A DNA stretch of 5,705 nucleotides from Opitutaceae bacterium (GCA_031266495.1 JAISAX010000833.1:1-5705); one strand, 5' to 3'. Positions 1 to 5,546 are shown, counted from the first letter of the stretch. Program-made: numbers and translations. Notes: generated by a model from the letters alone, not told the origin.

Positions 1-16
1 ACGGTTCCCACCACTT

Positions 17-170
17 TCAATTACACCCGTGAAGTTACGCACGTCGAAGGTAGGGGCTTCGCTTGCGAAGCCCGCGCCAGGCGGACAGAATTGGCGTATC
101 TCCCGTTACGTCAGGTCCACACGGGCTTCGCCCCTACAAAGGGCACCGCGTAACATCAGTTACACCCGTG
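17..170. repeat. REP-like hairpins and flanking direct repeat in the leader of the first TA operon
   Basis: This non-coding stretch contains three related signals. A perfect 9-bp stem (GGGCTTCGC at 54-62, GCGAAGCCC at 65-73) forms a tight hairpin. A second, inverted and shorter copy at 119-137 carries GGGCTTCGCCCC and ends in GCCCCTAC, which is the reverse complement of GTAGGGGC at 50-57. A 15-base direct repeat, TCA(A/G)TTACACCCGTG, occurs at 17-31 and 156-170 with one mismatch and encloses both hairpins. Paired inverted hairpin units of this kind resemble bacterial REP/BIME intergenic elements. No RAYT transposase is visible. The reading frames here look non-coding. Whether the element is dispersed in the genome cannot be told from one window. 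Confidence 0.55.
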
Positions 171-187
171 GAAGCCTTTGCCATCGC

Positions 188-217
188 TTGACGTGTTCCG
201 TTGTGGGATCTACGTAG
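188..217 (+). promoter_or_regulatory. candidate promoter and palindromic operator of the phd/yefM-relE operon
   Basis: A TTGACG hexamer at 188-193 resembles a -35 box. Seventeen bases later comes TACGTA (211-216), a poor -10 box. The perfect palindrome CTACGTAG (210-217) ends 7 bases before the antitoxin ATG. YefM/Phd antitoxins usually repress their own promoter by binding short palindromes, so this is a plausible autoregulatory site. The placement would give a very short or absent leader. The call rests on motif position only. Confidence 0.3.
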
Positions 218-224
218 CAAGGGG

Positions 225-470
225 ATGAAAACCACGTATTCAGTCACAGAAGCGCAAGCCAGCCTGCCGAAACTGGTGAAACAGGCGGACGGCCAGGTTC
301 TGACGATCGAGCGGCGGGGTGAAGTGGCGGCCTATCTGCTTGGTCGCGACAGGATGGAGGCCATTGTCGAAACGATGGAACTTTTAGCTAATCGTGAGTT
401 TATGGATACATTGGCCAGGTATCGGGCCGGCAAACTGAAGATGAAGCCGCTTGCCGCTGCTCATGTATAA
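225..470 (+). CDS. Phd/YefM-family type II antitoxin
   Basis: An 81-residue protein beginning MKTTYSVTEAQASLPKLV, the typical N-terminal DNA-binding segment of Phd/YefM antitoxins. The next strand-turn-strand (VLTIERRGEVAAYLLGRD, residues about 29-47) matches the family pattern of a strand, a basic-glycine turn, then 'vAylls'. The C-terminal half is a charged helical region (about 48-81) of the kind that wraps the toxin. The family neutralises RelE/YoeB-like toxins in the cytoplasm and represses the shared promoter. ATG 225 is preferred to the upstream TTG 201 because it starts exactly at the conserved family N-terminus. The AAGGGG before it touches the ATG, so it is badly spaced as a Shine-Dalgarno and translation may be near-leaderless. 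The stop lies inside the next gene (8-bp overlap), which indicates translational coupling. Confidence 0.88.
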   Translation: MKTTYSVTEAQASLPKLVKQADGQVLTIERRGEVAAYLLGRDRMEAIVETMELLANREFMDTLARYRAGKLKMKPLAAAHV

Positions 471-762
471 AGTCCACATCTCGGAGCAGGTGGAGTTTCT
501 CCTGCGGACACTCCCTCCCGGACCCAAACATGCGGTGCGTGAAGCCGTCGCGCGGCTGGCCTCGCAAAAGAGCCAGATCAAGGCACTGGAAAATGAATTG
601 TCCGGTTTCTGGCGTCTGCGTGTGGGGCGTTATCGTGTGATTTTTACCTATGCCCAACCCATGACGATCGACTGCCTTTTTGCCGAGGAGCGAAAGCTTG
701 TGTACGAGGTTTTTGGCGAATTGCTGAAAGAAAAACTGCAGGGGCGGCAGGAGAAGGAGTGA
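463..762 (+). CDS. RelE/ParE-superfamily toxin
   Basis: A 99-residue basic protein with the RelE/ParE fold order. It has an N-terminal strand (MYKVHISEQVEFLL), two helices (about 22-45), then the hallmark strand pair FWRLRVGRYRVIFTY (49-63), and a last strand around ERKLVYEVF (76-84) before a charged C-terminal helix. In RelE-type mRNA interferases, basic residues of the 'LRvGdYRvif' block and a late R/Y form the ribosome A-site nuclease centre. Here R51, R53, R57, R59, R77 and Y81 are candidates. ParE-like gyrase poisons share the fold, so the molecular target is not certain. The ATG overlaps the antitoxin gene by 8 bp; an in-frame TTG 12 bases upstream is less likely. The antitoxin-first order and overlap are standard for a type II module. 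Confidence 0.88.
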   Translation: MYKVHISEQVEFLLRTLPPGPKHAVREAVARLASQKSQIKALENELSGFWRLRVGRYRVIFTYAQPMTIDCLFAEERKLVYEVFGELLKEKLQGRQEKE

Positions 763-798
763 CAGAGAGCCGGATTGGCACGTACGCCTCTCGTTTCC

Positions 799-1029
799 TC
801 ACTCGCCTGTATCGATTTTTTCGCGACGCAGGAGCAGCACGAGGCTGACGCCGAAGATCGCGATCGTCAGGAGCATGAGGCCGACGACGGGGGGGGGGGG
901 GGAGGGGAGATGCCGAAAGCCCGGTTGCAAAGCCAGGCCGCTGGCACTCATGTCCAGACGCACAAAAAAACGATCCTGGACGAGAACCGGTTGACTGGAA
1001 ATCCTCCCCGCTTCTTTGCCATTTGACAT
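799..1029 (-). CDS. possible small membrane-anchored protein or C-terminal gene fragment (poly-C in frame)
   Basis: This frame encodes 76 residues from ATG 1029 and could begin further upstream at 1074. After an undistinguished N-terminal half (DRFFVRLDMSASGLALQPGF), the poly-C strand reads as a proline run (PSPPPP). A clean membrane helix follows (VVGLMLLTIAIFGVSLVLLL), then the basic tail RREKIDTGE and a stop. All 20 codons of the helix end in G or C, which strongly suggests real coding on this strand. The proline linker, helix and basic tail recall C-terminal sorting or anchor signals, but no PEP, LPXTG or other named motif is visible and I do not recognise the family. The start overlaps the presumed vapBC promoter, and only a weak GGA lies before ATG 1029. 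It may be the surviving 3' end of a larger lost gene. Gain or loss of one base in the tract would change its frame. Confidence 0.35.
   Translation of the reverse strand: MSNGKEAGRISSQPVLVQDRFFVRLDMSASGLALQPGFRHLPSPPPPVVGLMLLTIAIFGVSLVLLLRREKIDTGE
889..907 (+). repeat. poly-G tract G14-A-G4
   Basis: Fourteen consecutive G residues (889-902) are followed by A and four more G. This is far longer than expected by chance at this base composition. Such tracts are slippage-prone and can form quadruplex structure. On the - strand it encodes the proline run of the candidate membrane frame. A second, similar tract lies at 1733-1749. Confidence 0.9.
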
Positions 1030-1050
1030 GATATTCCGACATGATAACGT
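1023..1050 (+). promoter_or_regulatory. candidate promoter and direct-repeat operator of vapBC
   Basis: GACATGATA occurs twice, at 1025-1033 and 1038-1046 (13 bases start to start), ending 11 bases before the antitoxin ATG. A perfect -35-like TTGACA (1023-1028) overlaps the first copy. A weak -10-like TAACGT sits at 1045-1050 with a 16-base spacer. AbrB-fold antitoxins normally repress their own operon by binding repeats over the promoter, so this is a reasonable operator. The assignment rests on position and repeat structure only. Confidence 0.4.
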
Positions 1051-1057
1051 CTTCATT

Positions 1058-1318
1058 ATGCCAATCACCGCCACCCTGACCGAACGCGGTCAAATATCCG
1101 TTCCGGCCTCCCTTCGGCGGACCATGCGCTTGCGGCCTGGGCAACAACTGCAATGGGAGCAGATTTCTCCCACCGAATTCCGGGTGATTGTCACCCGGGC
1201 AAATCCGCCCGGCCCCCTGTCTGTCCTGGGTTATGCGCGCAGGCTGGAGGGCAGGAGCAAACCTCGCCGCACGAAGGACTGGATGCGTGAACTGCGCGCA
1301 GGGGAGAAGGGCGTCTGA
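1058..1318 (+). CDS. vapB: AbrB/SpoVT-fold VapB-type antitoxin
   Basis: An 86-residue protein starting MPITATLTERGQISVPASLR, the classic swapped-hairpin AbrB signature ('t.kGqitiP..lR'). It continues into MRLRPGQQLQWEQISPTEFRVIV (residues about 27-49), completing the DNA-binding barrel. The C-terminal 35 residues are proline- and arginine-rich and end in a short helix (KDWMRELRAGEKGV), the usual toxin-wrapping tail. Its role would be to neutralise the PIN nuclease encoded next and to repress the operon. ATG 1058 was chosen because it opens the conserved domain. An upstream TTG at 1016 would add 14 residues that do not fit the family and would run through the presumed promoter. No good Shine-Dalgarno precedes the ATG. 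The stop is one base from the toxin ATG. Confidence 0.87.
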   Translation: MPITATLTERGQISVPASLRRTMRLRPGQQLQWEQISPTEFRVIVTRANPPGPLSVLGYARRLEGRSKPRRTKDWMRELRAGEKGV

Positions 1319-1319
1319 T

Positions 1320-1727
1320 ATGTGGATTGTGGATACGTGCGTGGTGATCGACGTTTTTGAAAATGATCCGCAATTCGGGCAGGTATCCGCACGCTTGTTA
1401 CAAAAACTGTTGCCGCAGGGATTGGCCGTCAGTCCTGTGACCATGGTGGAGCTTTCCGCCGCGTTTTCGGGAGACCTGAACGAACAAAAGCAATTTCTCG
1501 ATCAAGCGGGTATTTCATATGCGGAATCCTGGACGTCGCTGGATACGGAAACGGCGCATCGGGCGTGGAATCTTTATGTGGACGCCCGCCGCAAGCGGCA
1601 AACGCCCAGGCGTCCCGTGGCCGATCTTCTTATCGGAGGTTTTGCCAGCAATCGCGCCGGACTCGTCACCCGGAATGCGAATGACTTTACGCGGTGGTAT
1701 CCGTCGCTCGTTGTCCGTGAGCCGTAG
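1320..1727 (+). CDS. vapC: VapC-type PIN-domain ribonuclease toxin
   Basis: A 135-residue PIN-domain protein. The four acidic positions that hold the catalytic metal ions are visible: D5 in MWIVDTCVVID, E44 in TMVELSAAF, D102 in VADLLIGGFA and D122 in TRNANDF. VapC toxins are Mg2+-dependent endoribonucleases that cut tRNA or rRNA and stop translation until VapB is restored. The length is normal and the active site appears intact, so the toxin should be functional. The ATG is separated from the vapB stop by one base, and GGGGAGAAGGG upstream supplies a purine-rich ribosome-binding region. The gene ends six bases before a 13-G tract. The RNA target cannot be predicted from sequence. Confidence 0.92.
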   Translation: MWIVDTCVVIDVFENDPQFGQVSARLLQKLLPQGLAVSPVTMVELSAAFSGDLNEQKQFLDQAGISYAESWTSLDTETAHRAWNLYVDARRKRQTPRRPVADLLIGGFASNRAGLVTRNANDFTRWYPSLVVREP

Positions 1728-1732
1728 CGCGC

Positions 1733-1749
1733 GGGGGGGGGGGGGAGGG
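1733..1749 (+). repeat. poly-G tract G13-A-G3
   Basis: Thirteen consecutive G residues (1733-1745), then A and GGG, begin five bases after the vapC stop codon. The pattern mirrors the G14-A-G4 tract at 889-907, with the same strand and the same interrupting A. The sequences around the two tracts are otherwise not alike. It lies in the short convergent gap between vapC and the zeta-like gene. Confidence 0.9.
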
Positions 1750-1768
1750 AACCGTGTAATCGCCCCGG

Positions 1769-1942
1769 TCAGAGGCCGTTTTGCCCGGACAGGATTTGTT
1801 TGCGCATGTGGGCCTCAATCGCCTGTCGGGCGCGAGCCATCCCCGCTTTTGTCCGTTGTAACATTTCGGGCGTCCATCCGGCGGGCAATTTCGCCTCCGT
1901 CTGCTTCGATCGCGCGTCTGATTGTGTTATTTTTGTCGGCAT
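1769..1942 (-). CDS. possible overlapping small ORF or frameshifted zeta C-terminus
   Basis: This 57-residue frame starts at ATG 1942 inside the zeta-like gene and runs past its stop. The second half (GWTPEMLQRTKAGMARAR, then QAIEAHMRKQILSG) looks like a genuine amphipathic helix. By hand count, about 70 percent of its codons from the QSDAR segment on end in G or C, against about 60 percent for the zeta frame over much of the same DNA. Three explanations fit. It may be a small downstream partner translated by coupling. It may be the true C-terminus of the zeta protein reached by a +1 shift, for instance at the A5 run near 1931-1936. It may be chance. No Shine-Dalgarno is visible before ATG 1942. 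I do not recognise a family. Confidence 0.35.
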   Translation of the reverse strand: MPTKITQSDARSKQTEAKLPAGWTPEMLQRTKAGMARARQAIEAHMRKQILSGQNGL

Positions 1943-2714
1943 AACGTTCGGAAACATTTTCGGGGGCGTTGAAAAAGTCAATGCCGTGCCCGACCTGCCT
2001 GATGTCCTCCTTGCGCCCGCGGTTGTCAAAAACAAGAATTTCGACGGTGGGGTTGCCGGAAAACTCCTTAGCCAGAATCAAAAGGTTGTTTTGCGCTTTC
2101 CAGTGATCTTCGCCAAGTCGGGCGGGAGCGACATACATCCCCTTCTTCGTGGCGCGCTCAATGGCGAACTTCATGGCCAATTCGACGGGGCGATGGACAT
2201 AGGCGATTTGAACACCTTTGCCTCCTGCAATTGCCGCCGCAACCAGCTCGCGGGCGTTGCCAAGGTCGGTGAGCGTGGAGTCGAAGACAAGCGCGTCGGT
2301 CACTTCGACGAGTCCCTGAATGAGGGTTTCGCTTTTCCCGCTCCCCGGTCCCCCGGCGGTGAAAACGACAAAGGATTTGCCCGGATGCTTCCCGTTGGCC
2401 ATGTCGCGTTTGAAACGGTCAAGGACATAGGCGCGGGCGGGAGCGCCCGCCGCGACATTGGCGTCGCGGGATTCGTAGGCGCCCGCGAACATGTGCTTGG
2501 CGATGTCGGTGCCGTAATGAGTGCCGCCGTGAGAATCGGGGACCGAGTCGTAAAGCGCGTCGTTCTCCGCGTCGGAGCGGCGGTTGAGTTCGTCAATAAA
2601 GCGGCTTTCCCGTTTTTTTTGTTTTGCGGACATTCCGCCGCCACGGGGGCGAATGTTCAGGCGGTTGGAAGGTCGGTGCCTTTCGTGCGTTCCCATGTGT
2701 TTCTTGCCAGGCAT
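1815..2714 (-). CDS. zeta-toxin-like P-loop kinase
   Basis: A 299-residue protein from ATG 2714. It has a basic, probably disordered N-terminus (1-40), an alpha-helical segment with HYGTDIAKHMFAGAYESRD (66-84), then Walker A GGPGSGKS (121-128, K127). Further blocks are VFDSTLTD (143-150), a strand with IAYVHRPVELA (170-180), GEDHWKAQNNLLILA (201-215) and ILVFDNRGRKEDI (226-238). This order fits zeta-toxin-family kinases; the characterised members phosphorylate UDP-N-acetylglucosamine. D145 is the likely counterpart of the catalytic aspartate. ATG 2714 has AAGGA five bases upstream. The alternatives at 2741, 2696 and 2633 lack this, although 2633 would also give a full core domain. No epsilon-like antitoxin gene lies upstream on this strand, so it is either an orphan or paired with an unrecognised gene. 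The last 15 residues are low-complexity and overlapped by another coding-like frame. Confidence 0.8.
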   Translation of the reverse strand: MPGKKHMGTHERHRPSNRLNIRPRGGGMSAKQKKRESRFIDELNRRSDAENDALYDSVPDSHGGTHYGTDIAKHMFAGAYESRDANVAAGAPARAYVLDRFKRDMANGKHPGKSFVVFTAGGPGSGKSETLIQGLVEVTDALVFDSTLTDLGNARELVAAAIAGGKGVQIAYVHRPVELAMKFAIERATKKGMYVAPARLGEDHWKAQNNLLILAKEFSGNPTVEILVFDNRGRKEDIRQVGHGIDFFNAPENVSERYADKNNTIRRAIEADGGEIARRMDARNVTTDKSGDGSRPTGD

Positions 2715-2901
2715 GGCATTCCTTGTCGTCGCATTCGTCAAGATTTGTGCGGGGGCGAGATGCGTTCATTCGCGTTGCCTTCGCGGTTGGTGTGTCCTTG
2801 GCTTTGTTGCCGGTAATGGAAATGCTGTCGTGCTCGACAGCCAAAATGGATTTGGCCGTTTGAGAAAAATGTACATTCTTGCGGCCGAATTTTTTCGAAA
2901 C
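2715..2901. promoter_or_regulatory. divergent intergenic region between the zeta-like gene and the serine hydrolase
   Basis: These 187 bases separate two divergent genes and should contain both promoters. AAGGA, five bases before ATG 2714, is the ribosome-binding site that decides the zeta start. I find no clear -35/-10 pair for either gene. The short frames crossing this stretch on both strands lack family motifs and look like noise. Confidence 0.4.
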
Positions 2902-4131
2902 ATGAAAATGTGCAAAAACCTGGTTCGCTCGCTGGCATTGTCGGCGTCAATTTTTTTAACGATTTCCAGCGCGCTTGCGGTGGAAGCGCGGGATGCGGCG
3001 TCACGGAAAATCGCGACGGAGATGCGGATGTTCACCGACGAGGGAACCACTGCCGGCCTGGTTTTGCTGGCCGCTGACCGTGAACGCGTGCTTTCATGCA
3101 CGGCAGTCGGTTGGGCCAACATTGAAAAGAAAATACCGATGCGGGAGGACGCGTTGTTCTGGATTGCGTCCATGACCAAGCCCGTCACGGCGGTGGCATT
3201 GATGATGCTCGTGGACGAGGGGAAAATCTCACTCGACGATCCGGTTTCCAAATATTTGCCGGAGTTCGACGCGCCCCAAAAAATCGTCTCCACCGCCGCC
3301 GAGAAACTCAGCGTCACCAATCAGACCGCCGTGGCGTTGGTCGGCAACGGTGCGGCCTCAACCCCGACCGGCGTCCGGACAAAACCCATCACCCTCCGCC
3401 AGTTGCTCAGCAACACGTCGGGACTGCGCTTCGGCGCGGGCGAGCCGAGCATTGATGCTTTCTCGCTCGCAGAAATGGCGTCGAAAGCCGCGAAATCCAA
3501 TCTGCTGTTCGAGCCGGGCAGCGATTATTCGTATTCCACGCTCAACTTCACAGTCGCCGGGCGCGTCCTTGAGGTCGTCACCGGCGAGGCGTTTGAAAAA
3601 TTTCTCCAGCGGCGCATTTTTGATCCGCTGGAGATGAGCGACACCACGTTCTGGCCCGACACGCAGCAGATCGCGCGACTCGCCGACACTTATGCGGGCG
3701 ATCCGAAGGCGCACACGCTCACGGCCAAAAATACGCCGCGCCTGCATTATCCGCTTGATGATCGCGAACGCCGTCACGTCGCGCCGGGTGGCGGTCTGTT
3801 TTCCACCGCCGCCGACATCGGAAAGTTCGGGCAAATGTTGCTTGGCCGTGGCGCCGCTCATGGCCGGCGACTGCTGAGTGAACGAGCTGTCGCTGAAATG
3901 ACCTCGCGCCAAACGCCGCCCAACGTGAAAAACAACTACGGACTCGGCCTTGGCCTGAACGACGGGAGCTTCGGCCACGGCGGCGCGCTTTCGACGGATT
4001 TCATCGTGTATCCGCAGGAAAACCTCGTGGCCGTTTTCATGGTGCAAAAATACGCGGGCTGGGGCACGCCTGACGGCGGGAAAATGTTGCCCGGATTCCA
4101 CCGTCTCGTGCGGGAATTGTACAAACCCTGA
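2902..4131 (+). CDS. secreted serine hydrolase, beta-lactamase class C/PBP4-like fold
   Basis: A 409-residue protein with a Sec signal peptide: a basic N-region (MKMCKNLVR), a hydrophobic core (about 10-22) and a likely cut after SSALA (residue 26). The domain is that of class C beta-lactamases, D-Ala-D-Ala carboxypeptidases and family VIII esterases. The nucleophile motif is S90-M-T-K93 in WIASMTKPVTAVALMML. The second motif region is PGSDYSYSTLNF (205-216), where Y211 takes the general-base position but the usual Y-x-N asparagine is T213. The third motif is FGHGG (357-361), replacing KTG. RHVAPGGGLFSTAADIGKF (291-309) is also typical. It would act in the periplasm or outside the cell on an ester, amide or peptidoglycan stem peptide; the true substrate is unknown and resistance should not be assumed. 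ATG 2902 gives the best signal peptide. ATG 2869, with a weak GAG before it, is the main alternative. The length is normal and all core motifs are present. Confidence 0.88.
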   Translation: MKMCKNLVRSLALSASIFLTISSALAVEARDAASRKIATEMRMFTDEGTTAGLVLLAADRERVLSCTAVGWANIEKKIPMREDALFWIASMTKPVTAVALMMLVDEGKISLDDPVSKYLPEFDAPQKIVSTAAEKLSVTNQTAVALVGNGAASTPTGVRTKPITLRQLLSNTSGLRFGAGEPSIDAFSLAEMASKAAKSNLLFEPGSDYSYSTLNFTVAGRVLEVVTGEAFEKFLQRRIFDPLEMSDTTFWPDTQQIARLADTYAGDPKAHTLTAKNTPRLHYPLDDRERRHVAPGGGLFSTAADIGKFGQMLLGRGAAHGRRLLSERAVAEMTSRQTPPNVKNNYGLGLGLNDGSFGHGGALSTDFIVYPQENLVAVFMVQKYAGWGTPDGGKMLPGFHRLVRELYKP

Positions 4132-4166
4132 TCAATTGAAGATTTTGCCACTCCCGGGCCATCTGC

Positions 4167-5546
4167 TCATTCCGGCGCCGCGTAGCCCTTCGGGCCACCC
4201 AAACGCATGAACTGCCGGTAAACCAGCACCTGCGCCGTCAGTGTTATCACTGCCAGCCCAAAACCAACCGTGAAGGTGTGCCGATACACATTGCCTGTCA
4301 TGTCGATCAGGATACCCACGGCAGGCGCCAGCGTCATCATGAACAGGGACAGGACGATCCCCCTGGCCGAGGCGAACTGGGCAAACCGGGATTGCGGATA
4401 CAGACGCAGTCCCAACGATGCGGCGCTTGTCATGTAGGTTCCGGAAAGCACTCCGTGCAGCACGTAGATTACGGCAAACCGGTCGGGCGTCGTCGCCCAG
4501 AGCGATCCGCAGAGTGCCAGCAGCATGTATCCTCCCATCGCGCACATGCTCACTCGCAGCGGATGAAACCGGTCCACCAGCCAGCCGATGCCGTAGGCAA
4601 GCGCGAAGGAAATCGCATAAGTCACCGCCAGGCACTTGCCATAGGAATCCATGCTCATGCCCAGGCTCTCGGCATAAGGCACCGAAAACGTGTTGACCGG
4701 CAGAAAGGCGAGCATGGCCAGCGTCGCCATCACAAAAACCGTCATGTAATAACGACTCGAAAAGCACTCGCGAAAATACGTTCTTGCCCCGGTCACAAAA
4801 CGTCCACCAGCCCCCGCGATCCGCCCGGTTTCGTCCACCTGAACCGGTGGCGGCGGAGGGTAAGTTCCTTCTTTCAATGTCAGACACACGACCATGAAGG
4901 AAATCCCGTAAAAAATACCAACCGCACACAGGATCAGGGTAAAGTGAGCGGGAACGAGGCCCATGATCCAGTAATTGAAGATAATCCCGTCGATCAGACT
5001 GACGGCCCTGAACAATCCGTAAAAACGACCGAGTAACGGTCTGGGCACTACATCATTGATGAGCCCGCCAAACACCGCTCCCGCGGCGATGGTTGCGACC
5101 TCGAAGGCAGTCCAGAACACGCCAAAACAGAGCACCGAAACGAGCATCTCGCTCCGGTCGGGAAAATGTCCATGCACCCATCTCGCGATGAATGGCGTGA
5201 CACCAAGGCCGATCATTCCGAATGTCGCGAGTGGAGTCGTCGCCAGCAAAAAGGGGATCCGCCGTCCCCAACATCCGCGATGCCGGTCGGACTTCATGCT
5301 GATCACCGGTCCGAGAAACAGACCGATAATCGCCGGAAACGAACTCATGAGGACACCGAAAAGCACGTTGGGCACCTCAAGGCTTTTGAGGTACCACTTG
5401 GCCATCGGAAACACCGAGCGGTCGCGCATCGCCCAGGCGAAGTCTCCGAACAGCAGCCAGCAGAACAGCACGACAAGACCGGTCGATGTGTAGGTGAGCG
5501 TCCCGATGCTCCAGGTTTTACGCGACGACGAAGACACGGCACTCAC
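4167..5546 (-). CDS. MFS transporter, GPH/sugar-proton-symporter-like
   Basis: A 459-residue, very hydrophobic protein with about 12 predicted membrane helices in two halves. Between helices 2 and 3 is SMKSDRHRGCWGRRIPFLL (83-101), a version of MFS motif A in the style 'sDr...WGRRrPfi' seen in glycoside-pentoside-hexuronide and sucrose-type transporters. The central cytoplasmic loop (about 225-260) holds a five-proline run (PPPPP, 230-234). GWLVDRFHPLR (321-331) is the corresponding loop in the second half. It probably imports a sugar or glycoside with H+ or Na+; the substrate cannot be read from sequence. The start is uncertain. GTG 5546 opens the longest form, but GTG 5537 has GGTGAG four bases upstream and may be the real start. 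The first codons overlap an ADP-ribosylglycohydrolase-like remnant in another frame. The stop faces the hydrolase stop across 35 bp with no obvious terminator hairpin. Confidence 0.87.
   Translation of the reverse strand: MSAVSSSSRKTWSIGTLTYTSTGLVVLFCWLLFGDFAWAMRDRSVFPMAKWYLKSLEVPNVLFGVLMSSFPAIIGLFLGPVISMKSDRHRGCWGRRIPFLLATTPLATFGMIGLGVTPFIARWVHGHFPDRSEMLVSVLCFGVFWTAFEVATIAAGAVFGGLINDVVPRPLLGRFYGLFRAVSLIDGIIFNYWIMGLVPAHFTLILCAVGIFYGISFMVVCLTLKEGTYPPPPPVQVDETGRIAGAGGRFVTGARTYFRECFSSRYYMTVFVMATLAMLAFLPVNTFSVPYAESLGMSMDSYGKCLAVTYAISFALAYGIGWLVDRFHPLRVSMCAMGGYMLLALCGSLWATTPDRFAVIYVLHGVLSGTYMTSAASLGLRLYPQSRFAQFASARGIVLSLFMMTLAPAVGILIDMTGNVYRHTFTVGFGLAVITLTAQVLVYRQFMRLGGPKGYAAPE

Larger units (their letters stand above)
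763..1057. other. intergenic region between the two + strand TA operons, with poly-G tract
   Basis: No + strand gene is supported over these 295 bases. The + frame across 775-1026 is rich in E, D, Q and R, which is typical of antisense to a hydrophobic - strand frame. The region holds a G14 tract at 889-902, a weak - strand coding candidate (799-1029) and, near its right edge, repeats that may regulate vapBC. I see no convincing rho-independent terminator after the RelE-like gene. Confidence 0.5.

Noticed and set aside
644..1444. 266-codon - strand frame spanning vapBC and the poly-G tract
   Set aside because: It runs antisense through vapB and vapC and is proline/arginine-rich noise. Only the different - strand frame at 799-1029 shows coding bias.
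2433..2450. GC-rich hairpin GCGGGCG-GGAG-CGCCCGC
   Set aside because: It lies inside the zeta coding frame and is explained by Gly/Ala/Pro codons. There is no U-tract to make it a terminator.
1800..2816. Long + strand open frame (338 codons) opposite the zeta-like gene
   Set aside because: It is antisense to the zeta kinase, whose Walker A and other motifs are clear. The translation has no recognisable domain and is a by-product of high GC.
2593..2844. 83-codon - strand frame upstream of and overlapping the zeta start, considered as an antitoxin
   Set aside because: It would overlap the zeta gene by over 120 bases in another frame. It begins with TTG without a Shine-Dalgarno and shows no DNA-binding or helical-bundle pattern.
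3358..4101. Long - strand open frame (247 codons) opposite the serine hydrolase
   Set aside because: It lies entirely antisense to a gene with all catalytic motifs. It is rich in R, A and E without domain features.
4132..4166. Possible bidirectional terminator between the convergent hydrolase and transporter genes
   Set aside because: Only short palindromes (TCAATTGA, CCCGGG) are present, with no stable stem followed by a T-run on either strand.
4278..5036. 252-codon + strand frame opposite the transporter
   Set aside because: It is antisense to a clear 12-helix transporter, and its H/R/Q-rich composition is typical of the complement of hydrophobic codons.
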